A stretch of 64,000 nt of DNA from contig NC_092312.1 in NCBI RefSeq assembly GCF_036785885.1, forward strand, positions 13,720,001 through 13,784,000, in the 5' to 3' direction. The notes under the pieces were generated by a model that saw nothing but the letters and a program-made list of their open reading frames with translations, was not told the DNA's origin and searched no databases. Positions 51,020 to 60,356 of this stretch are shown piece by piece (position 1 is the stretch's first letter; each line of letters starts with the position of its first letter). This DNA is from Coffea arabica (taxonomy: Eukaryota; Streptophyta; Magnoliopsida; Gentianales; Rubiaceae). The position numbers and the translations under genes were made by a program.

Positions 51020-51813
51020 TGCACAGTGTTTTTCACATGCATGCTTCAAAGCAATCTCGAAAGGCTTTTGTGTCTAGTTCAATCGTCACCAACAGAAAGT
51101 TATATGGAACCGGGGGCTTTGCATCTACGGTAAAAGTTTAGCAAATGTTTTCAGCCAGTGGGTTTTATTTCTTTCCTCCGCAAGCCTGTTCTGGTAACAA
51201 AATTTTGCCTACCTTTCTTTCTTGACGGGCACAACATGAAAAGGAAAAACGATAAAAAAGTGAAGTGGAATTCATCACCCCAGCATCCTGCGACATTAAC
51301 TAAACTGAAAGTGGAATTCATCATTAGTCAGTAGAATGAACTGATGAGGTTTGTCAGAATATATGCACAGAATCTAAATTGTAAATCAAGATTAACGAAC
51401 ACAAACAGCGAACATATAGCAGGCCCACAACATAACTTATATATTGGGCACAAATAAAAGCAAAGATGATTCTTGAGGAGTATGCCTGAATCTTTGCTAC
51501 CCTTAGGCCAAATTCGGGTTAGAACCAACCAACAAGGAACGGACTACTTTTGGGTTAAAGGAGTGCTAAATTATAAAATGACCATCATTTTTTTTTATTC
51601 AAAACATACCCGACTCGAGCCATTTAGGACTCGAGTCGACACATCAAATCGAGTGATGTGCCACGACCCCTTACGACACTCACAGGTTAGATAAGAGATT
51701 CAAATCTAAAAAAAAAAAAAAATTCAAACCTAATACCACATTCAGTTCAAAAGTCTGTTTTACCGTTAGACTACCCAGGAGGCATAAAATGACCATCATG
51801 TCTTTCAATATTT

Positions 51814-51818
<5 letters not shown>

Positions 51819-51851
<33 letters not shown>

Positions 51852-51859
51852 CTCTCTCT
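51819..51859. repeat. Compound TA/TC microsatellite
   Basis: About fourteen TA units followed directly by about six TC units. Confidence 0.85.
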
Positions 51860-53006
51860 AGAAAGTGCGCCTTGCTTAATGCAAAGTGCAAAGAGAGAAA
51901 TACGAAAAGAGCAATAAGCCATCCACAAAGTAAATTGAGGGAGAGTTTTTGGATGTATAAGGGCAAATTTGAGAGAAGTCACGAGGGAGAATACAAAACG
52001 CAAGAAATACTGTCGTTTAAACTGAGGTGAAAAATGGCAAAAAACTCACCCACATAAACCTCCTTCAATGCCTCATCCAGCGGTAAAATAGACTGGCAAG
52101 GGCAAAACCATCAAAAGATGCTGCCCCATCACATACATAAGAGCCAATATTTTAGAAACTTCAAGAGAGGATAGTGAGATTGTCAAAAATTTCAAAGGAA
52201 GGTTTTTAAAATTATCCCTACATAAAACGAACCAAAATTGAAAAAGCTTGGCCATATAAAGGAAAAGCAAATCACCAATAATTAACTAAGTCCTTTTTTT
52301 TCAATACAATTATCAAGCAAGTTAGTCTTAGACTTATCACTTGATTCCAATTTTTTAATTTGTTTAAGTATTCTCAATTTAAAGGTCTTGTCAAATGGAT
52401 GAATACGCATAAGAAATCAAGAAGCAGACGAAGAAGATGAAGAAGAGGATACAGGCAAACTTTCTCAAATCGGGACGTATGTAATTTATGTATAATCTAA
52501 TATTTCTTTTTTTTTTCTTGGTAGTTATTAGTGAAAACTTACACGTAAAATAACTTAAACATTGAAGCTCTTCTTGAAGTAGATCAATAAGACGTGGACG
52601 TTTTATCATGGCTTCATGAGTTTGTCACTCAAAATATTTGCTTTCCTTCTTTCTCGGGGGGGAAAAATCTTCATTATCTCCTAAAAGATGAAGATGGTAT
52701 CCACATTAGACACAGATTAAAATGTGAAATACTATTTTACATTTATCGGATGTGTACTTTTGACGGAACGTGGTCGGACCACTCTTATGTCACAAGTCAT
52801 CCCATAAATTTGGAAATCTATTTTGTTCAATCTTCTTTATGGAGACAAAGAAGACTAAAACTATAAAAACACTAATAATACAACCTATATATACCTATAT
52901 ATTTTATGGCTAATATAGAATAACTAGTATGTCATATTTGGTAGTATAGTACCTACCTAAATACTACTACATGTCCAATATCTACTGAACAAAATACTTT
53001 CTTGGT

Positions 53007-53786
53007 TCAAACTTGGAAATAATCATGCTTGATATCCCTCTTTTGGCCCCAATCATGGATGCAAAGATGAAGTTTCTTGCCAGCAACAAGAAAATCCACA
53101 GCTTGAACTGGGCTAAGTATATTCATCATCTCCTTAAGGGTCTTAATCCTCAGCTTATCAGCCTCCTCCAAAATTCTCACCATACTTGTTGAATGTTCAT
53201 CAAGTGCCTCATCAGCTTGCACATTTTGGCTAGCAACATGACTTGATTCCTTTGCAATTAACGCAAATGGCTGATCAGCAATCTTCTCTTGCAAACAAGC
53301 CAGTTGTTGAGACAATTCCTCTTCTTGCTTTATGGTTCTTCGCTGCAATTGATTGATCATCGAAAGCTGCGGAGCCGCAAGGGATAGCTCGCTTAGCTCA
53401 CTAGTCCTGGTACCTTGCAGAAACTCTGGTATATGAGACTCAATTTCAATCCCAGAAAGTGCATAAATCAGCGTGATGAAAAGGGATGGCCTGCAGCCGG
53501 CTAGCCAGAGGAGAGAATTCTCCAGCGAAGAACACCAAGAAGGTGCAAAAAAAGGTGACACGTGGTCTTGCGCTAGACGGGTTCTTTCATCGGCATATGC
53601 TTGGAAGTGCTTGACGTTTTTCTGAACGAGTTGTCTTAGCAACACATCTCTGTCGCCAAAGTTGTCTTCCACAGTTAGAGCTTGTAGCATCTCTGATAGA
53701 TCAGCCTCTTGAAGGATCATCCATTCGTGGAAACAACATTTTTGTTGGCCTCGGTGTGTGCTAGGACTAGGACTAGAACTAGCCAT
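53007..53786 (-). CDS. DOG1: DOG1-type seed dormancy protein, single exon, 259 aa
   Basis: I take the ATG at 53786 (MASSSPSPSTHRG) as the start; an in-frame ATG at 53828 would add 14 residues unlike the family. The DOG1 domain is complete: FHEWMILQEADLSEML near 19-34, FFAPSWCSSLENSLLWLAGC at about 74-93, a long Gln/Glu helix (135-165) and ILSPVQAVDFLVAGKKLHLC near the end. H240 and H244 in HLCIHDWG match the i/i+4 spacing of the two haem-binding histidines known in Arabidopsis DOG1 (H245, H249). DOG1 delays germination through AHG1-type protein phosphatases in the ABA pathway. Arabidopsis DOG1 has introns; this copy reads through in one exon. Its place between an MRH1-type gene and a CIPK20-type kinase is that of DOG1. 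A MITE sits 59 bases before the start codon. It could also be a DOGL1-3 relative. Confidence 0.85.
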   Translation of the reverse strand: MASSSPSPSTHRGQQKCCFHEWMILQEADLSEMLQALTVEDNFGDRDVLLRQLVQKNVKHFQAYADERTRLAQDHVSPFFAPSWCSSLENSLLWLAGCRPSLFITLIYALSGIEIESHIPEFLQGTRTSELSELSLAAPQLSMINQLQRRTIKQEEELSQQLACLQEKIADQPFALIAKESSHVASQNVQADEALDEHSTSMVRILEEADKLRIKTLKEMMNILSPVQAVDFLVAGKKLHLCIHDWGQKRDIKHDYFQV

Positions 53787-53844
53787 TCTGATCAACAAAT
53801 TGGTGTTCTTCACAAGTACTAGCAGCATTGTCTATAAATAATAA

Positions 53845-53999
53845 GAGTAAGTCTTATATACACTGTCAGTATACATACTATTATCATTAGATTCATGATA
53901 CATTTATAAAAGTTAGATTTTAAATTTAAATTTTTTATAGTTATTATTCATCTCAAAATGATAATATATACATTGTCAGTATATAAAAAAAATTAATTC
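53845..53999. mobile_element. Small MULE-type MITE, copy C, at the DOG1 promoter
   Basis: Left end GAGTAAGTCTTATATACACT, right end on the other strand GAATTAATTTTTTTTATATA, both followed by CTG(T/A)CA. Flanks AAATAATAA (53836-53844) and AATTAATAA (54000-54008) are a 9-bp duplication with one mismatch. It lies just upstream of the DOG1-type gene, so core promoter or leader sequence may come from it. Confidence 0.8.
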
Positions 54000-54008
54000 A
54001 ATTAATAA

Positions 54009-55135
54009 ATGTTGAGAGAAAGGGTGAAACTAGTTTTGGATAGTCTGTTACACTATTAGTGTTATACTCTTTGTTTTTTCATGTGTTAAAATGAGAAATG
54101 CCTCCTTATTTATTTAACAATAGATCATGGAGGATGTGTTGTCTTATAAATGGTGTAATTAACAGAAAGAATAACACAACAACGTAAATATTAAAGCAAT
54201 AATATGGTATAATGTAGACAAGGTTTTTTTTTTATTATTATTTTCATGGTCACTTGAATGGGAGATTTCAGATTTGGAACTTCTCTAATTACCAGTATCA
54301 ATTGTATGATATATAACCAGCTTACTTTAGTTAAGTTGGCCAAGAAAGGAAGCATAATTTGTTTGTCCGTCTAATTATAGGTTAGATGCTCAAACCTCTA
54401 TTCCTATGATAACATTTCCTTTCATCTACAGGTGGGATTTTCTCACTCTGACCCTCTCATAACCCTTTTTCCTTAGTTTAGATTAGAGTAGCAGTTGACA
54501 CCAATATAAATATTCAAACAATAATATACACAAACATAACAAATAGGTATTAATACTTTATGAAATTGTGTTCCATAGTCAATTTCGTCCAATCCAATTC
54601 TAAAATAAACCAATTGAAACCATTGACTGCTATATGCTCTCGAAATTGTGAATTTGTGATCGTAGAGAATATACAGAGTGGGTGAGGCCCTGAGAGCAGT
54701 TTTTCAAAACTGTTGGATAAAGTTGCCTGCCGCGGATGATGATAATCTTGAGAGTGAGCCCGTAATTTTTGATGCGGGGAAGAGGACACGTAGTTCATGC
54801 AAAAGAAGACAACTTAGGAGAGTAGGGATCTCTGGGGTGACTTACACAACCCCTTTTCTTTGTAGAATTAACTTTGCCCCTTAAATTTTATCAGCACTTA
54901 GCCCTCACTTTGTTTGGAATTGAAGGACTATTGGACAGAATATGCCCGGCCCGAGACTTGTACCATGTGAAGAGTCTTATCGTCGGATTCGAAAATATTG
55001 AGAATGATTCACCATTTACCATGTGAACATTTGTCGGAGCAAATTAAGCAAGTGGTTATAAGTTTCTCTTTTTATAAGCTAAAGGCAAAGAGGGAAATTT
55101 TATATTATCCTCCGTTATTATTCCTTCCATGCAGA
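54009..55135. other. Intergenic upstream of the DOG1-type gene
   Basis: AT-rich, no gene recognised. It should contain the distal DOG1 promoter if that lies beyond the MITE. Short open frames at 54550-54884 on both strands show no domain. Confidence 0.45.
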
Positions 55136-55390
55136 TCATCTCTTCTTCTACCCCATTCATGAATGCAAAGGTGAAGTTTCTTGCTTGCAGCAAGCAAGAA
55201 TCTCCACTGCTTGCAAGGGGGTCAATATGCCAAGGAGATCCTTAAGGCTATTCGACCTCAACTTATCAGCCTCCTCCATCACACTCACTGTAGCTCTTGC
55301 GTGTTCATTCATCAGCATCCCTAGTCAGAAGCATTGCCATCCGATTGCCCAACTGTCCGTCAGATATCAAAATTGTGTTGCTCTCGTGCC
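55136..55390 (-). pseudogene. Broken third DOG1-like copy (C-terminal part)
   Basis: On the minus strand this region translates, across frames, into the C-terminal third of a DOG1 protein. The pieces are DGQLGNRMAMLLTRDADE, then EHARATVSVMEEADKLR, then LKDLLGILTPLQAVEILA, and last KKLHLCIHEWGRRRDD. They align with the intact gene at 53007 (LEEADKLRIKTLKEMMNILS, KKLHLCIHDWG). Two frameshifts are visible: one just after DADE, one after EILA where TGCT is doubled. The N-terminal part is missing; the adjoining upstream sequence is the unrelated plus-strand frame at 55421. It shows that the DOG1 genes were once at least three in tandem here. Confidence 0.75.
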
Positions 55391-55420
55391 TCGCCCTCTT
55401 CCCCAACTATATATAGCAAA

Positions 55421-56008
55421 ATGGCCACTCAAATACTGTCAGAAAGCATCCCCCTTTCAGGTGAGAAGCAGAAGCAGTTCTTTCAGTTTTCACTCGAGAA
55501 TCGATGCAAGGACTTCATTGAATCAAAAAAGTTAAGGGCTTCAGCTGAATTTCTTGGAGTGTCTTTTTGGCCTACTAATGGTATTATTGATTGCATGGTA
55601 GGTTTACTCGTTGCTATGTTTATTACACGAATCATACAAAACAAGTTTCAGGACTGTAACATTTTATTCCCTGAACTCTCTGGTAGCAAAAATTTACAAC
55701 TTCCTTTGAACCAAAATAGTAGTATACACTTTCCTCCCTCATTTGATGGTGCGCTCCCTTCCGGTTTGGTGATTTATGAATCACAAAACTCCAATTTTAA
55801 TCTCAAAATTATTAAAATTTTACTCCCGTTGAACTTCATAGCAACGCTTTATACACGCTTCCGGCTATGGAATGAATACTTCTCATTTCAACGGAAGATT
55901 TCAAATCTTACAAGGAGAATTGAAAATTGGAAAAAATTTGAGAGTTTCCACGATCACCTTGAATCCTTGATTGATGTTCTTACCAGTTCAGTTGGATCTA
56001 AGAGCTAA
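55421..56008 (+). CDS. Unidentified protein or gene relic, 195 codons
   Basis: From ATG 55421 the frame is open to TAA at 56006-56008. The first 60 residues look most protein-like (MATQILSESIPLSGEKQKQF, then LRASAEFLGVSFWPTNG). After GIIDCM a good splice donor (GTAGGTTT, about 55599) suggests that the rest could be intron. The later part has two hydrophobic stretches (LLVAMFITRII and IIKILLPLNFIATLY) and an Arg/Lys/Glu-rich tail. No family is recognised. A TATATATAG lies only 13 bases before the ATG, too close for a normal leader. A decayed copy of the start follows at 56106, so the segment was duplicated in tandem. Confidence 0.35.
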   Translation: MATQILSESIPLSGEKQKQFFQFSLENRCKDFIESKKLRASAEFLGVSFWPTNGIIDCMVGLLVAMFITRIIQNKFQDCNILFPELSGSKNLQLPLNQNSSIHFPPSFDGALPSGLVIYESQNSNFNLKIIKILLPLNFIATLYTRFRLWNEYFSFQRKISNLTRRIENWKKFESFHDHLESLIDVLTSSVGSKS

Positions 56009-56105
56009 CGGGTAGATTAAAAGCTAGCCCAAGTTGAAAAGGGATAGCAGAGACGGAAATAATTGGGCCTCCTCTGAGCATCTTAGAATATATGGGCCAA
56101 CTGCC

Positions 56106-56205
56106 ACACAAATTCTGTCAGCGGGCACCCACCTTCAGGTGAGAAGTTTCAGAAGTTCATTCGATTTTCCTTCAAGAATCAATTTTCTTTGAAAAAAAAA
56201 AATTA
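56106..56205 (+). pseudogene. Decayed tandem copy of the start of the 55421 frame
   Basis: AATTCTGTCAGCGGGCACCC and the following AGGTGAGAAG, TTTCCTT, AAGAATC and AATTAAGGGCC correspond in order to the bases at about 55434-55550. The match goes on for roughly 100 bases with small indels and then ends in an A-run. Confidence 0.6.
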
Positions 56206-56261
56206 AGGGCCTTGTTGAACATTGATCTTAGAATGTCTCTGTCTCGTGCATGATATCCTCC

Positions 56262-56402
56262 ATTTTTTTTTTTTTTACCTCTCACCCCTCCTCATAACCC
56301 TTTTCACTTCCAATTATCAGATTCATGATTCAAGACTTGAACTTAACAGTAGAGAAAATTTAAAAACCCTCTTTTAACTATTGAACCAATCCTAGTGGTT
56401 AA
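56262..56402 (-). mobile_element. tRNA-derived SINE, copy 2
   Basis: Related to the element at 24675-24835: both keep AACCCTCTTTT(G/A)ACTA, then ATCCTAGTGGTT on the plus strand, and a T-run at the other end (56263-56276) that is the A-tail. Box B is degenerate. The copies differ at many places, so they are old. Confidence 0.55.
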
Positions 56403-59400
56403 ATTTTATCACCCTTAACTCTAGCAGTTGAGATCCTCTATACCACTACTCGGTGTCAAATCCAGTGCCAATCTCACTTATCACGTGATAGTAGAAGAAA
56501 TTTAAATAAACGGCACATGACAAATTAAATAAACAGGATATTTGGCATAAATATAGAAGTGGCACTAAATTGCTACTGAAAAAATGATACTGAGAGTCTC
56601 GTGTGTAACTCTAGGGTTAGTAAAACTACACCTCCCTACAACCAAAAGAATTAATAGGGATACATCTTTTTGACGGCATGGTAAAATGCGAATAATAAAA
56701 TCTAAATTTTGCCCCCAGAATAATAAGACATAACCTCCCATTAATTTTATGCATAGTAACCACTTAGCCTCATATTCAAAAACATTTATTCACTTTGACC
56801 TCGAAAATGGATTGTTCATGTTTTTGCTTTTCTTCTTCATATTTGAAGTGACAAACAGTCAATAACAACTTGGGAGAGGAATGGGTTAAATAGTACTGCA
56901 GAAGGATGTGAGCAACGTATCACGAGTTCGAAACTTTCCATTTATACTAAAAATTTAAAAAAAAACAACAACAACTTGATTTAAAGAATTCAAGATAATA
57001 CACCTAAACTTTGATATGATTTTTGTCATGTGTAAAAGAAATGCCTAACATTTTCTCGTTGCACAACTGTAATATGTAAACTCATTTATCTTTCGTTTCA
57101 AAATTTTGGGAACCATAGCATCCTTGATTATGGATTTGCAGCTGTTATTTTACACATAAGTGTGACAACTTGATGCTTAAGAAGTGATTCAGAACCATAT
57201 TCTACGCCATTGCATTTGAATCCTACTTTTTTTAAAAACAGAACATTTTCAGGGAATTGAAATTACTCTTAAATGAATACTCGAAAAGTGTGGCGTGATA
57301 CTATGGTTTTCTTATGATGGCTTCTAAGCGATGACGATTTGTTTTTCTCCCTCAACTGAAATGCAAAAAAGACAAGACGGAACTTGTCTATCCCTTAAAA
57401 AGGCCATTTTTTCACTGGCTTCTCTTTTTTGACAGTGTTCGGATATCTAATGCATTCAATTCTATAGGAAGAACTAAACAGTATATTGATTAAGTTCAGT
57501 GAGAAAACAAATGTTATTATCCTCAGAATTTAGCTGGTTAAATTGTCATTAACCCAAAAACTTGTACACATCAACAAAACACGACATGGCAACGCTATCC
57601 TTATCTTTTATAAGCTCCGTATAATTATGGAAAACTTACCACAGACAGAATAAAAGTATTTATCACGTGCCATACCTAAATGCTATTAATTCTATTTTAT
57701 TGGTTGTTTTGACAAGAACTGAAATCTTTATTTCATTAAGAGAAACTAATGTTACTGAGAAACCAATTAATTTAGAAGCACGATAAATTCTATTATGGGC
57801 CTATTTTTCTTTTTCTTTTTTGGTGTGTTAATATATCTTTCATATTATCATTTAGGGTGATTAAAGAAAACTCTATTATACATGAATACATCCTAAACAT
57901 TTTTAGGGAAAATTTTCTAACGATAAAAACAAATGTGTTTCTGTCTGATAGTAGACGCCATTCAAAGGATTAATTCTACTTTAACATCCCTAAAGTTTTT
58001 CTCAATTCTCAGTTTTGATCTTTAAGAATGTTTTTGCAACAAGCATGGCAATTTTATGAAACATGGATTCAAAATCCCCTCCAAACAAGTATTTAGCAAG
58101 TTTAACTATCTTATCTTTGCCTAGTTCTTTTGAACGGATCTTTTGTCTTACTCTCAAATTCACTCTCTATCTCGCTTTTGATTATATTACCATTTCTCTT
58201 TCACAGATATCATATTTTAATTCTTTTTTTTTTGTTTCCTTCAAGTTCTAATAGCTATTAACAAGGTAATACACGGAACTCAACAAACTAGGAAAATAAA
58301 AATTCATTGTTTAATGATATTTTTGTAAATTTTCTAGTGTAATTTTACTTTTCTATTATGTAATATCTTTTTAGACTATTGTACTTTATTAAGAGTTATT
58401 TGAACTTAAGAAAATAAAAAAGAATTAAAATGTAGTATTTATAAAAAAAAATGACAATATAATAAAAAGTAGCTAGGATAAAGAATGCAATAGAAAATGA
58501 AACAGAAGATCTCGGTTACGCTATTTCTTTTTCTGTATCTATCAAGGCCGGCTCGTACCAAACATGCATGTTTCCATCTAGTTGTCAATGCAAAAATTGA
58601 AAACCCCATTAAAGGAAAATTTTCAAAGGCCCGAAGCTCGTGGCGAGTAGCTGGTGTTGCCAAACTCCAGCAAACCATAGATATGTTTGCGTTGGAATTT
58701 GCTCATGACACTATGAAATCAGTACGAGAATCCCTTGGGACACGTTGGGTAGATCAAATCGTGTCATTCATTCATTATGCTATGGCCTGGCAAAGATCCC
58801 TTTTTTCTTCTCTTAATCTTAAGTACTACCAATTGTCATTAGAACTAAATTCACAAGAGAAAACTTGAGAAAAATGGGGAAGGGGATTATTCTTTTCTTC
58901 TTCTTCTTCTTTTCAGTGGCACTAATTGTTGATAATTTTGGTTTCGATATGTCAAAAACCCTTTGTTTTGTTCTTTTGTCTTTCTCTTTTGCAGTTTTTC
59001 GTTCAATAAGATTTGCTTATCCAAACCTTTCCATCCGTAAAATCGTATATTTTTAAAGAAAAAACATTATTATTTGCATTCTTATTTTTATCATTCACAC
59101 TGCCGCCATCATTTTAATTATATAGTTTTTATTTATTAGATGATACGATGAAACAAATGATAGAAATACAAATAAGAAAAAATGGAATGTAAATAAAATG
59201 ATATTTCCATTTGCAAATATTGATTGGATTCTCATTTTCCGGCCGCTATCAAATTGTCTGGACTCGTATGAATGATCCCACGTGCCGCATGGTATAATTT
59301 TAGGCACTTGCAAAAACCAAAGTCGGCATGCGGGTGTAGGACAAGCGTGTACGATAACGGCATAATCATAACACTTGGCAACAATTAATTGACAAATTAA

Positions 59401-60265
59401 AAAATGATCCCACAAAATGTTAAATCAAATTGGACATGAATGAATGAATGGTTTCACGTACAATTGTAGAAATTTTGGCATAGTGCTCTGAATTTTTGCC
59501 AAACCACACATTTTCCTCCGAGAATTGGAATTTTTGTGCTCAATCAAAACTCTCGACCATTGGAACACGTGTAGTCCATCTTTCTCCGGTTTGAGCGGAG
59601 AAAGCAATATCATACATTGGACTAATTTAGGTGTGTTAACATAATGCGCGCTTAGCGGGATATGGATCAGAAAAACCCAAAGAAAAAGAAAAAGAAAACA
59701 AACGTATGCATGAGTTGAACTTGAAAGCTAAAACTGATGAATTAACAAAATTGCAGTAATTTTATAAGCGTAGCATAAGTTGACCAAGCTCTTTTTCCGC
59801 CAATAATTTCTCAATGGACAATTCAAAATGACGTGGAGGCATTTAAGTATATTCCTCAATCTTCTCATATTCTTCAATCAAAACTTTGCAGGACTACGTA
59901 AGTTCGAATTTGGGATCTGAAACCTTACCAATTCAAATTCCTCATAACTATACATAACGAAAATGAATAGTTGTGGCTGGAAATTGTCCCTGGCTGTGTA
60001 GATAGCAAGCATTTGACCAAACTCGTAATATATTTGCCTACCACTCAATATTAAAGCTCGGCGTTGGTTGGCTGGAAAACCAAGAATATTCTTTTGCTAC
60101 CACAAACTTTGTTCAGTGAAATGGGCTTGCTGAGCAAAGGAATTCTTTAAGCCTGCCTTCAGGGCAAGGTTGTCAACCTCTAGCCCTCCTCTCCTCCATC
60201 TTTCTACACTGTAGAATTTTGCATTCTGAAATGTACGGAGTGCAAAATGGATTCCTCACATTTTG
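56403..60265. other. Intergenic before the CIPK gene
   Basis: AT-rich. Open frames at 58497-58868 and 58865-59056 show no known domain and have mixed codon use. The last few hundred bases must contain the CIPK20 promoter, but no clear TATA box can be assigned. Confidence 0.45.
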
Positions 60266-60335
60266 AGCAAAAGATAGAAGAAGGTAGTTTGATCTCATTT
60301 GAATTCTTCTCCTTCTTCTTCTTCTATCTTTTGCT
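60266..60335 (+). promoter_or_regulatory. Inverted repeat (hairpin) in the leader of the CIPK20-type gene
   Basis: AGCAAAAGATAGAAGAAG at 60266-60283 and its exact complement at 60318-60335 can form an 18-bp stem with a 34-base loop. The stem ends 21 bases before the start codon. If it is within the mRNA, it would hinder scanning ribosomes; as DNA it could be a cruciform or an old foldback insertion. Confidence 0.7.
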
Positions 60336-60356
60336 GTGAAAGGAAAGGAGGGGAAA

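Larger units (their letters stand above)
47518..53006. other. Intergenic between the two DOG1-family genes
   Basis: About 5.5 kb with no complete gene. It holds a coding-like relic (48294-48503), an (AAAAG)n run at about 48640-48670, a possible hAT-like element (49362-49932), a retrotransposon leader relic (50475-50652), a 93-bp tandem duplication (50835-51019) and a TA microsatellite (51819-51847). Confidence 0.5.

Noticed and set aside
52594..52866. 90-codon open frame (WLHEFVTQNICFPSF)
   Set aside because: No motif, lies in AT-rich DNA, no evidence that it belongs to the DOG1 genes.
53787..53828. Upstream in-frame ATG of the DOG1-type gene (53828)
   Set aside because: It would add 14 hydrophobic residues not seen in DOG1 proteins; MASSSP at 53786 fits the family and a TATTTATA-like box lies near 53830.
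58497..59056. Two open frames of 123 and 63 codons before the CIPK gene
   Set aside because: The first has a fairly protein-like middle (LQQTIDMFALEFAHDTMKS) but no family is recognised and the start is of low complexity. The second is mostly Phe and Leu codons from T-rich DNA.
60336..60356. Frame extension upstream of the CIPK ATG
   Set aside because: It begins at a GTG, overlaps the end of the hairpin zone and adds a short Lys/Gly-rich peptide absent from CIPKs.
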